The notes: a model not told the origin generated them from the sequence alone. A stretch of 64,000 bases of DNA from Terrisporobacter mayombei (GCF_020748465.1 NZ_JAHZMP010000001.1:682001-746000), one strand, 5' to 3'. Shown: positions 46,257-55,583, counted from the first letter of the stretch. Program-made: numbers and translations.

Positions 46257-46919
46257 TTATTCTTCAACCCTTTCTGCTTCCTTGTAACTTAGAGCTACTC
46301 CATCTCCAATTGGTATTAATGATGTATTTAAGTAGCCACAATTACATATATAGTCTAAATAGTTTCTCATTCTTTTTACAATAGTTTTTTTTCTTCTCAT
46401 TACAAGATCATCGTCAGCAATCATACCTTTGTAAAGAATATTATCTGAAATTAAAAGACCACCAACTTTAAGTTTATCTATTACTAAATCGTAGAATAAT
46501 TGATATTGACCTTTAGCTGCATCTAAGAAAATCATATCAAATTCACCTTCAACATTTTTTAATAATTCTTCCGCATCTCCTTCTAATAAGGTAATATTAT
46601 TATTAAATCCTGATCTTTCAAAGTTTTTCTTTGCTTGTTCAATCATTTTTTCATTTCTCTCTACTGTTATTATTTTAGCCTCTCCATTTGTAGAAGTTGA
46701 AAATAAAATAGATGAATATCCTATGGCACAACCTACTTCCAATATAGTCTTTGGATTTTGAACTTTTAATAAAACTTTTAATAAATCTGATACTTCTTTA
46801 TGCACAATAGGTACATTATATTCAGCTGCATATTCTTCTAATTCTTTTAATAAACCTTCTTTATCTTTTAGTGTTTCTCTTATATATCTTTCAACTTCAT
46901 TATTTACAATATTACTCAA
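46257..46919 (-). CDS. trmR: tRNA 5-hydroxyuridine methyltransferase TrmR (YrrM)
   Basis: The frame opens at a GTG at 46928, but this codon is in the AAGGAGTG ribosome site; the TTG at 46919, eight bases after it, is preferred (220 residues). It is a class I SAM methyltransferase with ILEVGCAIGYSSILFS, metal-binding FLDAAKGQYQ, and ISDNILYKG. It would convert ho5U34 to mo5U34 in tRNA, completing the step begun by TrhP. It lies 2 nt before trhP and after mltG. Confidence 0.9.
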   Translation of the reverse strand: MSNIVNNEVERYIRETLKDKEGLLKELEEYAAEYNVPIVHKEVSDLLKVLLKVQNPKTILEVGCAIGYSSILFSTSTNGEAKIITVERNEKMIEQAKKNFERSGFNNNITLLEGDAEELLKNVEGEFDMIFLDAAKGQYQLFYDLVIDKLKVGGLLISDNILYKGMIADDDLVMRRKKTIVKRMRNYLDYICNCGYLNTSLIPIGDGVALSYKEAERVEE

Positions 46920-47027
46920 TTCTTTCACTCCTTAATTTATTACTTAACTTGCTCTCTTCAAATTAATAGGATTATATCTCAAATTTTTAAGACATAATCC
47001 ATACAAACTATCAATAATATACTTACC

Positions 47028-48095
47028 CTATTTATCTGTAGAATAACTATTATTTCTTTCTTCTCTATCTTTTCTGTATTTCTCCACATTTTTTACATGT
47101 TCTTCATAAGTTTTACTATAAGTATTTCCACCTTCTATAGTTGCCACAAAATATAAATATTCTGTATTATCTGGATATAAAACTGCTTCTATAGATTTTA
47201 TCCCAGGATTTGCTATAGGTGTAGGTGGTAATCCTGCAACCTTATAGGTATTATATGGAGAATCAATTTTTAAATCATTATAAGTTATACTTTTCTTTCT
47301 TTCTTTGAAAATATATTGAATTGTTGCATCAGATTGTAATGGCATGTCTATTTTTATTCTATTATAAAATACACTCGCTATTATTGGTCTATCTTCATCA
47401 AGTACAGCTTCCTTCTCTACTATAGATGCCAAATTAACTACTTCATATAAAGATTTATTAAGTTCCTTTTGTTTTTTTTGTAATTTGTCAGTATACTTTG
47501 AATCAAAAGTTTCAAGCATATGTTCTAAAACTTCTTTTTCACTTTGTTTTTCACTAAAATAGTAAGTACTTGGATATAAAAAACCTTCTAAAGATTTAAT
47601 CTTTTCGTCATCTAGAAATTTGAATTTCTCCTTAAATTCTGTTGGGTTGTTTATAAGCTTTTCATAAGCACTTTTTTCACCCAATTTATTTTTAACAAGA
47701 ATATCCATAATCTCAAAAGAAGTAGATCCTTCTGGAACAGTTATCTTTATACCTTCGTTGTAAACTTTACCTTCAGATAAATCCTCAATTATTTCCTTAT
47801 TTGAATAAGTTTGATTAAATAAGTACTTTCCAGATTTAAGCTTTGAAGAATTATTACTTACTCTTACATATAATTTAAATAAAGTTTTATTTTTAATTAA
47901 ATTGTTTTCTTTTAATATATCTGTAACTTGGCTTAGAGCAGATCCTGTTGGAATATCGATTACGATGTCTTCTTTATTAGCTTTATTGTATGGGCCTATT
48001 TGTTGAATAACTACAAAAGTTGCCACAATAATTAAAATTAAAACTGCAATTATAAAAACTACAATTTTTTTACTTTTGTCATTGTTCAGATTCAT
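47028..48095 (-). CDS. mltG: Endolytic murein transglycosylase MltG
   Basis: 355 residues. A short cytoplasmic tail is followed by one membrane segment (KIVVFIIAVLILIIVATFVV by segment), a LysM-like region, and the YceG domain with catalytic Glu in ASIVEKEAVLDEDRP and PLQSDATIQYIF. It cuts nascent glycan strands at the outer face of the membrane. Upstream of trmR, as in Bacillus. The TAAGGAG site is good. Confidence 0.95.
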   Translation of the reverse strand: MNLNNDKSKKIVVFIIAVLILIIVATFVVIQQIGPYNKANKEDIVIDIPTGSALSQVTDILKENNLIKNKTLFKLYVRVSNNSSKLKSGKYLFNQTYSNKEIIEDLSEGKVYNEGIKITVPEGSTSFEIMDILVKNKLGEKSAYEKLINNPTEFKEKFKFLDDEKIKSLEGFLYPSTYYFSEKQSEKEVLEHMLETFDSKYTDKLQKKQKELNKSLYEVVNLASIVEKEAVLDEDRPIIASVFYNRIKIDMPLQSDATIQYIFKERKKSITYNDLKIDSPYNTYKVAGLPPTPIANPGIKSIEAVLYPDNTEYLYFVATIEGGNTYSKTYEEHVKNVEKYRKDREERNNSYSTDK

Positions 48096-48177
48096 AAGTT
48101 GCTAACTCCTTATCTCTTTTATATCCTTTTTATTATAAATCTAAGGTTAAAATATTTCAATAAAAATGTCGTAAATT

Positions 48178-48196
48178 AAAAAATTCACTTTGCTTA
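48178..48196. repeat. Partial copy of the dispersed repeat
   Basis: AAAAATTCACTTTGCTTAG matches the first part of the copy at 49604-49640 (AAAATTCACTTTGCT). It lies upstream of mltG in a gap that also has the pdp terminator. Confidence 0.5.
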
Positions 48197-48217
48197 GTTC
48201 AATATATTAAAAATTAA

Positions 48218-48255
48218 AAAAAGCTTAACTTTATTTTTTACAAGTTAAGCTTTTT
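48218..48255 (-). terminator. Intrinsic terminator of pdp
   Basis: AAAAAGCTTAACTT and AAGTTAAGCTTTTT form a perfect 14-bp stem with T runs on both strands. Confidence 0.9.
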
Positions 48256-48266
48256 TAAACATTTAA

Positions 48267-49592
48267 CTAGAATTTACTTATTCCATCTTTTGTCACAACA
48301 CCATATATTAATTTTTTAGGTTCAGACTTTTCTTCACTTATTATATAAGCATTTTTAAATCTTTTCATAGCATCTTCTAATTTATTTTCTCTATTTAAGT
48401 GCATTAAAGCTATAGTATCTCCTTTATTTACAAAGTCTCCAACTTTTTTCTTTAAGATTATACCTGCGCTTAAGTCTAACTCATCTTCTTTAGTTTCTCT
48501 TCCTGCACCAAGTATCATTGCACTTACTCCAACAGCTTCTGCTTCTATTTTATCTATGAAACCTTTTTTATCAGATTTTATTTCAACTATATTATTAGCT
48601 TTAGGTAATAAAGAGTAATCATCAGCTACTTCAGGATTGCCCCCTTGATTAGCAACAAATTCTTTAAATTTTTCTATAGCTGCACCAGATTCTAGTGCTT
48701 CTTTGATTCTTTTTACTCCATCTTCATAATCAGAAGCTACCTTAGATGATACTAGCATATATGCACCTAATGTTTCACAAAGTGTCATAAAGTCTTTTGG
48801 TCCTCTTCCTTTTAAGGATTCTATTGCTTCTATAACTTCTAAAGAGTTACCAACAGCGCTTCCTAAGGGTTCATCCATATCACTTATTATGGCTATAGTT
48901 TCTCTATTCATAGCCGTTCCGATCTCTACCATTTCTTTAGCTAATGCAAAAGAGTCATCTAAAGTTTTCATAAATGCTCCATCTCCAGTTTTAACATCTA
49001 AAACTATGGCATCAGCTCCAGAAGCTAATTTTTTACACATAATAGATGCAGCTATTAGAGATATATTGTCAACTGTTGCTGTAACATCTCTAAGAGCATA
49101 CATTTTTTTATCAGCAACTGCTATTGATGCTGTTTGCCCACAAACAGCTATTTTTATATCGTTTACTGAGTCTATAAATTTCTTAGGAGTCATTTCTATT
49201 GAAAATCCAGGTATGGCTTCTAGCTTGTCTAGAGTTCCTCCTGTATGTCCAAGGCCTCTACCTGACATCTTAGCCACTGGAACACCACAAGCTGCCATTA
49301 AAGGTGCTAAGGCGATTGTAGTCTTATCTCCTACTCCACCTGTAGAGTGCTTATCAACTTTTACACCATTTATTGCAGATAAGTCCATTACCTCTCCAGA
49401 ATTCATCATAGCCTCTGTTAAATAGGCAGTTTCTTTCTTATTCATTTTATTTAAGTATATGGCCATTAAAAGAGCTGATGCTTGATAATCTGGAATTTCT
49501 CCCTTTGAATATCTATCTACGAAAAAATCTATTTCTTCTTTTGTTAATTCTTCTCTATCTCTTTTTTTTCTTATTATATCGTATATTCTCAT
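48267..49592 (-). CDS. pdp: Pyrimidine-nucleoside phosphorylase
   Basis: 441 residues with the family signature SGRGLGHTGGTLDKLEAIPG and KVDKHSTGGVGDKTT. It phosphorolyses uridine, deoxyuridine and thymidine. The product deoxyribose-1-phosphate is handled by the next upstream gene, deoB. Complete length with the C-terminal dimerization domain. A GGAGGC site precedes ATG. Confidence 0.96.
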   Translation of the reverse strand: MRIYDIIRKKRDREELTKEEIDFFVDRYSKGEIPDYQASALLMAIYLNKMNKKETAYLTEAMMNSGEVMDLSAINGVKVDKHSTGGVGDKTTIALAPLMAACGVPVAKMSGRGLGHTGGTLDKLEAIPGFSIEMTPKKFIDSVNDIKIAVCGQTASIAVADKKMYALRDVTATVDNISLIAASIMCKKLASGADAIVLDVKTGDGAFMKTLDDSFALAKEMVEIGTAMNRETIAIISDMDEPLGSAVGNSLEVIEAIESLKGRGPKDFMTLCETLGAYMLVSSKVASDYEDGVKRIKEALESGAAIEKFKEFVANQGGNPEVADDYSLLPKANNIVEIKSDKKGFIDKIEAEAVGVSAMILGAGRETKEDELDLSAGIILKKKVGDFVNKGDTIALMHLNRENKLEDAMKRFKNAYIISEEKSEPKKLIYGVVTKDGISKF

Positions 49593-49603
49593 GATTGCCT
49601 CCT

Positions 49604-49640
49604 AAAAATTCACTTTGCTCATGTCGCCAACGACATTTAT
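49604..49640. repeat. Dispersed intergenic repeat, copy 2 (deoB-pdp gap)
   Basis: AAAAATTCACTTTGCTCATGTCGCCAACGACATTTAT includes the shared opening and the ATGTCG-CCAA-CGACAT hairpin. The first copy has CATATCGCCAACGAGATG at the same place. It fills most of the gap between deoB and pdp. Confidence 0.7.
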
Positions 49641-49679
49641 AAACAGATCCATTGATATTTTAAGATGTTGGAAATTTTG

Positions 49680-50849
49680 CTACATTATTTCATTCTTAAA
49701 GCTTTCACCATTAACAGGTAATTTAACATTTAATATATCTGCTACAGTAGCTCCTATATCTGCAAAACTTTTTCTTATACCTAAATTTATTCCACTTTTA
49801 ATATTTTTACCATACACAAGTACTGGTATATATTCTCTCGTATGATCAGTTCCTTTATAAGTAGGGTCATTACCGTGGTCTGCGTTTATTATTAATATAT
49901 CATCTTCATTCATTGATGATATGATTTCAGGTATTCTAGCATCAAATTCTTCTAATGCTTCTTTATATCCTAAAGAGTTTCTTCTGTGCCCGTATTTTGA
50001 ATCAAAATCAACTAAGTTTGTGAAGATTACTCCATTATTTTCTTTTTTAATATAGTTAATAGTTTGATCTACGCCATCCATATTGTCCTTAGTATGTATA
50101 GCTTCAGTTATACCTTGTCCATTAAATATATCTTCTATTTTGCCCACACCTATGACATCTAAATTAGATTCTTTTATTGTATCTAATACTGTAGGTTCAA
50201 ATGGGTTTAGTGAGTAATCTCTTCTGTTAGAAGTTCTTTCAAAGTGTCCTGCCTTCTCACCTATATAAGGTCTTGCTATTATTCTAGCTACAGCATTATC
50301 ACCCATCATTATTTCTCTTGCAATTTCACACATTTTATATAATTCTTCAAGAGGTATTATCTCTTCATGAGCTGCAATTTGGAATACACTATCTGCTGAA
50401 GTATAAACTATTGCATCTCCAGTTTCCATTTGATGTTCACCATACTCGTCAAGTACAGCTGTTCCAGAAGCCGGCTTATTTCCAACGACTTTTCTTCCTG
50501 TTCTTTTTTCAAACTCGTCTATTATTTCTTTTGTAAATCCATCTGGGAAAGTTTTAAACGGATTTTCTACTAAGACCCCTGTCATTTCCCAGTGACCTGT
50601 TGTTGTATCTTTTCCACATGATAACTCATCACATTTACCAAAGGATCCCATCGGGTTTTCTTCTTTTGATAAATAATCTATTCCATCTATATTTCCAATA
50701 CCTAATTTAATCATATTAGGTATTTTTATATTTTTATGGTTTTTAACTATATTACCTAAAGTATTTACTCCCACATCTCCGAATTTTTCTGAATCTTTAA
50801 GTGCGCCTACTCCAACACTATCTATAACTATCCATATTACTCTACTCAT
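49680..50849 (-). CDS. deoB: Phosphopentomutase
   Basis: About 389 residues from the ATG at 50849, preceded by AAGGAGG; the longer frame has no role. It begins MSRVIWIVIDSVGVGALKD, with GKDTTTGHWEM at the active site and INADHGNDPTYKGTDHTREYIPV near the end, typical alkaline-phosphatase superfamily metal ligands. It interconverts ribose and deoxyribose 1- and 5-phosphates. It lies 14 nt downstream of xerD and before pdp. Confidence 0.96.
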   Translation of the reverse strand: MSRVIWIVIDSVGVGALKDSEKFGDVGVNTLGNIVKNHKNIKIPNMIKLGIGNIDGIDYLSKEENPMGSFGKCDELSCGKDTTTGHWEMTGVLVENPFKTFPDGFTKEIIDEFEKRTGRKVVGNKPASGTAVLDEYGEHQMETGDAIVYTSADSVFQIAAHEEIIPLEELYKMCEIAREIMMGDNAVARIIARPYIGEKAGHFERTSNRRDYSLNPFEPTVLDTIKESNLDVIGVGKIEDIFNGQGITEAIHTKDNMDGVDQTINYIKKENNGVIFTNLVDFDSKYGHRRNSLGYKEALEEFDARIPEIISSMNEDDILIINADHGNDPTYKGTDHTREYIPVLVYGKNIKSGINLGIRKSFADIGATVADILNVKLPVNGESFKNEIM

Positions 50850-50862
50850 ACAAATTTCCTCC

Positions 50863-51750
50863 TTATATGCCTTCTTTTTTCCTTGGATGCTTGTCCTTAA
50901 TTTCTTTCCTAACATTATTGTCCATTTGGTTTAAATATAGCTGCAAGCTAGCTAAATTGGAATTACCCAATATTCTACTTACAACAGCTAAATTTGCCCC
51001 TCCTTTTAATAAATGTATAGCAAAAGAATGTCTAAGTATACTAGGATTAATATTTTTACTTATATTAGCCATATTAGCATATTTTTTAATTACTTTCCAA
51101 AGTCCTTGTCTTGTAAACCTTTGTCCTTGAGCATTAACAAATAGTGCCTCTTCTTCTGTTTTGGCTAAACTAGGTCTTCCTTCTTTTATATACTTCTCTA
51201 AATATACTTTAGTTATTTCACAAAGTGGTATTACTCTATGATTTTTACCCGTATTACAGTATAAATAATCAATTTCCAAGTCTATATCTTGTAAATTTAA
51301 TTCTACAAGTTCTGAAACTCTTATACCTGTTCCATATAATACTTCAAAAATCGCCTTATCTCTCATTTTTTTAGGACAACTTAAATCAGGAAACTTTAGA
51401 AGAGCTTCAACTTCTTCTTCTGTTAAAATTTCAATATTTTCTCTTTTTATTTTTGGTTTCTTTATAGTATTAGCTGGATTAGTTTCGCTAATACGATTTA
51501 AAAATAAATATTCATGAAAAGACTTAACAGAAGAAGTTACTCTTGATACTGTAGCAACAGAAATATTTTGTTTTTCTAAGTTTACCAAAAAATTAATAAT
51601 ATCATACTCTGTTACATCTTCAATTTTAATATTCTCTGACTTTAAATAATCTAGATATTTTTTAATATCCGTATAATATGAACATATGGTATTTTCTGAT
51701 AATTTTTTTTTGGATTTAATATAGTCAATATATTGTTGTAAAACTTCCAT
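50863..51750 (-). CDS. xerD: XerD-like tyrosine recombinase with substituted catalytic residues
   Basis: 295 residues with the N-terminal SAM-like core domain and C-terminal catalytic domain. Arg144 (GTGIRVSELVEL), Lys in NTGKNHRVIPL, Arg240 and Tyr272 are kept. However, the HxxR box reads PSILRHSFA, with Ser237 for the first His, and the LGH position is LGN (Asn263). These are two of the six catalytic residues. XerD resolves chromosome dimers with XerC at dif. Position upstream of deoB and downstream of spoIIM and a Nudix gene, as in many Gram-positives, supports the name. Confidence 0.85.
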   Translation of the reverse strand: MEVLQQYIDYIKSKKKLSENTICSYYTDIKKYLDYLKSENIKIEDVTEYDIINFLVNLEKQNISVATVSRVTSSVKSFHEYLFLNRISETNPANTIKKPKIKRENIEILTEEEVEALLKFPDLSCPKKMRDKAIFEVLYGTGIRVSELVELNLQDIDLEIDYLYCNTGKNHRVIPLCEITKVYLEKYIKEGRPSLAKTEEEALFVNAQGQRFTRQGLWKVIKKYANMANISKNINPSILRHSFAIHLLKGGANLAVVSRILGNSNLASLQLYLNQMDNNVRKEIKDKHPRKKEGI

Positions 51751-51762
51751 AAATAACTCCTT

Positions 51763-52374
51763 TTATCTTACTAGGAATTGTAAAATACCAATGCTAATTG
51801 CATTTAATAATAATTGAACTGATGTACATATTACTATTATAATAATACCATTTAACAAGTATCTTCTACCTAAAAATAAGATCCCTTCTTTTCTTCCTCG
51901 CTTATATTCTTCGTAGATATTTTTAACATAGTAAAAACTCACGGCAATAATTAATATTGCCCCTGGTATTATAATAAAATTTTTTATTACCATAATCAAT
52001 ATCATTTTTATACTTTTAAGTTTAATTAATAAAATAAAGCTATTAATAGTATAGCCTATTGATATTCCTTTTAATAAAAAGCTTATTATAGCTAAAGGAA
52101 AAGTAAGTACAAATAATGAAAATAATACTATACTTCCTAAAAAAATGATGTTTTCTCTTAAATTAGAAAAAACTACAGCACTTATGTTTATATCACTTCC
52201 ATGGCTATAGTAGTCATTCAAATTATTTATACTATCTAATACTATATCTTGTCCATTTGAAAAAATCTTATTTAAATAAGTTCCTATGGCTACAAATATA
52301 ATAAAGATAATACTTAAATAAATTATTTCTTTACTTATTCTTAAACTATCTTTTTTTCTTATTGTTTTTCTCAA
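51763..52374 (-). CDS. spoIIM: Stage II sporulation protein M
   Basis: 203 residues from a TTG start after AGGAGG. It has five predicted membrane helices and the SpoIIM/DUF95 pattern with NLRENIIFLGSIVLFS and FLLKGISIGYTINSF. Part of the engulfment peptidoglycan degradation complex with SpoIID and SpoIIP at the septal membrane. It lies 12 nt before xerD. Its ribosome site is in the 3' arm of a hairpin with the upstream gap. Confidence 0.93.
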   Translation of the reverse strand: MRKTIRKKDSLRISKEIIYLSIIFIIFVAIGTYLNKIFSNGQDIVLDSINNLNDYYSHGSDINISAVVFSNLRENIIFLGSIVLFSLFVLTFPLAIISFLLKGISIGYTINSFILLIKLKSIKMILIMVIKNFIIIPGAILIIAVSFYYVKNIYEEYKRGRKEGILFLGRRYLLNGIIIIVICTSVQLLLNAISIGILQFLVR

Positions 52375-52380
52375 ATTTAT

Positions 52381-52427
52381 AACCTCCTCTTATCCTAACA
52401 TATATTTATGTTAGAAAAGAGGAGGTT
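52381..52427 (-). promoter_or_regulatory. Hairpin enclosing the spoIIM ribosome site
   Basis: AACCTCCTCTT (52381-52391) and AAGAGGAGGTT (52417-52427) are a perfect 11-bp inverted repeat; CTAACAT and ATGTTAG form a further inner stem. The first arm is the complement of spoIIM's AGGAGGTT. It follows the Nudix stop by 6 nt. It could end Nudix transcription or hide the spoIIM site. Confidence 0.7.
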
Positions 52428-52432
52428 ATGCT

Positions 52433-52963
52433 TTATATTAATTCTTTAGTTAATAATATTCCAATAGCAGTTTTTGAGTCACAAATCTCATTACTAATAA
52501 CCATGTTATATGCTTCATCTTTATCAATTTCATAAACTTCTAAAAATTCATCTTCTTCCAAGTTAATTTCTCCTGGAATTAAATTTTTTGCTAGATAAAT
52601 GAAGACTAACTGATTAGAAAATCCAGGTGTAGCATAATACTTATGAATCAGCTTTAAACTATCTACACTATATCCCGTTTCTTCTTTTAACTCCCTTATG
52701 GCACAATCAAGAGGATCTTCTCCAATTTCAATTTTACCAGCTGGTAGTTCATATAATTCTTTTTCTACTGCTTTTCTATATTGCTTAACTAATACAATTT
52801 TATTATCTTCTGTTATGGCAACTATGGCCACTGCGCCTTTATGTTCAATTATTTCCCTTTTTTGATATCCTTTATTAGGCACCTCCACTGTGTCTACTCT
52901 AAGTTGTATAGTTTTCCCAGTGTAAATTAAATCACTACTTACAGTAGTCTCCTTTGTTATCAT
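52433..52963 (-). CDS. nudF: ADP-ribose pyrophosphatase (Nudix)
   Basis: 176 residues from an ATG with GGAGG six bases upstream. The Nudix box GKIEIGEDPLDCAIRELKEETGY is split here as GKIEIGEDPLD and CAIRELKEETGY. It begins ETTVSSDLIYTGKTIQLRVD, typical of ADP-sugar pyrophosphatases. It hydrolyses ADP-ribose to AMP and ribose-5-phosphate. It overlaps the DUF3866 gene by 29 nt, so the two are coupled. It lies near xerD in Mycobacterium also (Rv1700-Rv1701). Confidence 0.93.
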   Translation of the reverse strand: MITKETTVSSDLIYTGKTIQLRVDTVEVPNKGYQKREIIEHKGAVAIVAITEDNKIVLVKQYRKAVEKELYELPAGKIEIGEDPLDCAIRELKEETGYSVDSLKLIHKYYATPGFSNQLVFIYLAKNLIPGEINLEEDEFLEVYEIDKDEAYNMVISNEICDSKTAIGILLTKELI

Positions 52964-54032
52964 CACAAACCTCCATTAAGTAATATGCAGCAGTACTTGC
53001 TGCATCAAAAAATTCCTTATCTTGTTCGTAATTTCTGCCCATACTTCTTACTTTAAGGTTAAAATAATCCAAGTCTTCTTTACATTTATCGTTATCTAGA
53101 TAAATTATATTGTGTTTATCAAATAGTTTATTGTCTTTTACTTGTTTTTTTATATAATCAAATTTCTCTTTATCGTAAATAGTTACAGGAATATTTACGC
53201 TCACATTTACAATTTCATTAAATATAGTTATTGCATGATGTGATATCCCTCTATGCCTTTCTCTTAAATCAGCAAAACTTATTCTAGGAATCGCTATAGG
53301 GTTTCCTCCTAGTTTTCTAATAGCATCTAATATAGGCCCTTGTTCTATCCCTGTAAAGCCATATTTTGTACCTGTTCCTGCTATTCCAGGTCCCATAGAT
53401 ACAAATACTGCATCAGCCTCTATTATTTCTTTTGCAGTGATTAAAGCTGTATATATGTTTATACATTCATAGTCACCTCCAAAAGCATTTCCAATAGTAA
53501 TAGTACTGTCAATTAAATTTTTATCTTTTAGATTTTGTACATTTTTACTTAAATAAATTGGAAGAGCTGCTCCGTCAGTCATTATATATACTAACTTTTT
53601 ATTTGGATTATGCCTTTTATATGATGCTACAAAAGGAGTTAGCATACTGTGAAGAGTTCCTACAACAACTGGCATCTCATCTAAAGTTTCAAAGTTATTT
53701 ATTATATCATGATGTTTATTTTCATGATCTTCTACAGAATCTACTTTAACTTGATAAGGAGTATATCTAAGCTTCATAATATGACCTTCTGGTGATAAAT
53801 CAGATTCTTTGTTATTTAGATTTGCTATAACGAAGTGATATCCACCAGTACCTAGACTTAGCTCAACTGCTGTAGTATTAAGTATTGCTTCATCACCTAT
53901 ATTTATCTTTCCTGTTATTTTAGGATAGTTATAAGCTCTTTGTATTTGTCCATTAATATTAACTCTTATATCGTCTAATACCTCGCTGCTATCGACTATT
54001 TCCTCTACTATTCCTACTTTTTTACTAATCAT
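52935..54032 (-). CDS. DUF3866 family protein
   Basis: 365 residues. It contains no membrane segment. The centre has the glycine pattern VSMGPGIAGTGTKYGFTGIEQG and FADLRERHRGISHHAITIFNEI, the signature of the DUF3866 family, known in Gram-positives near Nudix genes. The function is not known. Gene order with a Nudix hydrolase in actinobacteria and clostridia suggests a shared pathway, perhaps nucleotide-sugar related. The ribosome site is GGAAGG. Confidence 0.85.
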   Translation of the reverse strand: MISKKVGIVEEIVDSSEVLDDIRVNINGQIQRAYNYPKITGKINIGDEAILNTTAVELSLGTGGYHFVIANLNNKESDLSPEGHIMKLRYTPYQVKVDSVEDHENKHHDIINNFETLDEMPVVVGTLHSMLTPFVASYKRHNPNKKLVYIMTDGAALPIYLSKNVQNLKDKNLIDSTITIGNAFGGDYECINIYTALITAKEIIEADAVFVSMGPGIAGTGTKYGFTGIEQGPILDAIRKLGGNPIAIPRISFADLRERHRGISHHAITIFNEIVNVSVNIPVTIYDKEKFDYIKKQVKDNKLFDKHNIIYLDNDKCKEDLDYFNLKVRSMGRNYEQDKEFFDAASTAAYYLMEVCDDNKGDYCK

Positions 54033-54036
54033 AAGA

Positions 54037-54861
54037 TTACCTTCCTAATCTATCAATAAAATTTAATGCTTTATTCTTTTCTATAATCTTTGTTAAAGAG
54101 AATCTTTCAGTTAATAAATGAATTAATACTAAAAATACTAACCATCCTATTCTTACATTTAATGTATATCCAAAAGCCATAAGAATACCTATTGATATAC
54201 CTAGTACATTTGAACCAGTATCTCCCATCATAGCCTTAGCTTTTAAATCAAGATTAAAATATGCTAGTACATTTGGAAGTATAAGTAATGGAAGTATTTT
54301 TATATATCCAGTTAAAGTTATGAATATAGTAATCATAATAACTAAGTATACTTTTATAGCTCTACCTGGTCTTAAGTCAAATAAATTCATTAGATTTGTA
54401 GATAAGGCGATTATTAAAGTATTTATTATAATATCAGCAATATTCTTAGATATAGATACTGATATTATAAGTCCAACAAAGCCACCAAATAATGCTTTAA
54501 ATCCTCCTGTTGTAAGTTTACCTTTGAAAAGACTTTTAAAATGCCCTTTTAAACCACTTACATCTCTATTTCCTATAGTATCGTCTATTATACCTGCAAA
54601 AAACATAGCCATCATTCCAAATATAAATAAAAATAAACATAACATACTTATAGCATCTATAGTAAAGAATGCCACTATTATTCCATTTATTATTACCATT
54701 GGAAGAAAGACTATTCCCATACTTACAGGTATCATTTCTCCTTTATAATTCGGTCTTATACAATTACTGTCGGTAAGTAAGTTCTTGAATAAAGGTATCA
54801 TTAGGTACGTTCCTATTAAACCTAATAAAAATATTATCCCTCTAAATACATATGAATACAA
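54037..54861 (-). CDS. MraY/WecA-like polyprenyl-phosphate glycosyltransferase
   Basis: 274 residues from a TTG start after GGAGGTAATC. About nine membrane helices, with the Asp-rich GIIDDTIGN, the NLMNLFDLRPGRA loop and MMGDTGSNVLG. These are the motifs of the MraY/WecA/TagO family that attach a sugar phosphate to undecaprenyl phosphate. The protein is shorter than MraY (about 320). It is grouped with a GT2 gene and DUF3866, so a cell-envelope polymer role is likely but unspecified. Confidence 0.85.
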   Translation of the reverse strand: MYSYVFRGIIFLLGLIGTYLMIPLFKNLLTDSNCIRPNYKGEMIPVSMGIVFLPMVIINGIIVAFFTIDAISMLCLFLFIFGMMAMFFAGIIDDTIGNRDVSGLKGHFKSLFKGKLTTGGFKALFGGFVGLIISVSISKNIADIIINTLIIALSTNLMNLFDLRPGRAIKVYLVIMITIFITLTGYIKILPLLILPNVLAYFNLDLKAKAMMGDTGSNVLGISIGILMAFGYTLNVRIGWLVFLVLIHLLTERFSLTKIIEKNKALNFIDRLGR

Positions 54862-54865
54862 TAGA

Positions 54866-55558
54866 TTACCTCCATTCTTTTTTCTTTTGTCTTAGTACTT
54901 TCTTAATGTGATAATATTGTTTTCCTCTATGAATAAACCCTTTTAAATCTCTTCCTGTTTCACTATGAGTCATATTAACTAGTACTTCTTTTATTCTATA
55001 TCCATATTTTAATATATCTATGGTCATACCAACTTCCACGCCATATCCAAATGGAATTTCATCAAACTTTTCTAATACTTCTTTTTTGAATAATCTTTGA
55101 CCTGATAAAGTAGCATCTAATTCTACACCTGTCATTTCAAGTACCGATTCTTTTGCAAGACCTTTAACAAATCCAAGTCCTCCTTTTTTCTTTGCAGGAG
55201 GGAATTTTGCTATTATAACATCAGCTTCATCATTTAATATTGGTGTTATTAATTTTGCAACTTCTTTTGAAGAACTACCAAGGTCTCCATCTAAAAATCC
55301 TATTATATCTGCTTTTGTCATAGCAACTTTTAAACCATTGTTTAAAGCATAACCCTTACCTCTATTTTTGTCTTGAGTTATAACAGTTATTTTATCACTT
55401 TTTACTTCTTTTGCTACTTTTGATGTATTATCACTAGAACCATCATCTACAACTATTATCTCACTTATTTCTTTAATATCTTTGATATTTTCTAGTGTAT
55501 CCTTAATTTTATTTTCTTCGTTGTATGCTGGTATTATTATACTTAAATAAGGATTCAT
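54866..55558 (-). CDS. Family 2 glycosyltransferase
   Basis: About 230 residues from MNPYLSIIIPAYNEENKIK, the ATG at 55558 with AAGGAG upstream; the longer frame begins at a TTG overlapping that site. It has DDGSSDNT and GFLDGDLGSSS metal-binding motifs of GT-A folds. No membrane helix. It could transfer a sugar to a lipid carrier (dolichyl-phosphate-mannose-like synthase). It is cotranscribed with the GT4 enzyme. Confidence 0.9.
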   Translation of the reverse strand: MNPYLSIIIPAYNEENKIKDTLENIKDIKEISEIIVVDDGSSDNTSKVAKEVKSDKITVITQDKNRGKGYALNNGLKVAMTKADIIGFLDGDLGSSSKEVAKLITPILNDEADVIIAKFPPAKKKGGLGFVKGLAKESVLEMTGVELDATLSGQRLFKKEVLEKFDEIPFGYGVEVGMTIDILKYGYRIKEVLVNMTHSETGRDLKGFIHRGKQYYHIKKVLRQKKKEWR

Positions 55559-55583
55559 TTTCTTATTCTCCTTCAATTATTAG

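Noticed and set aside
48889..49425. 178-codon plus-strand frame
   Set aside because: Antisense to pdp, whose motifs are complete; a shadow.
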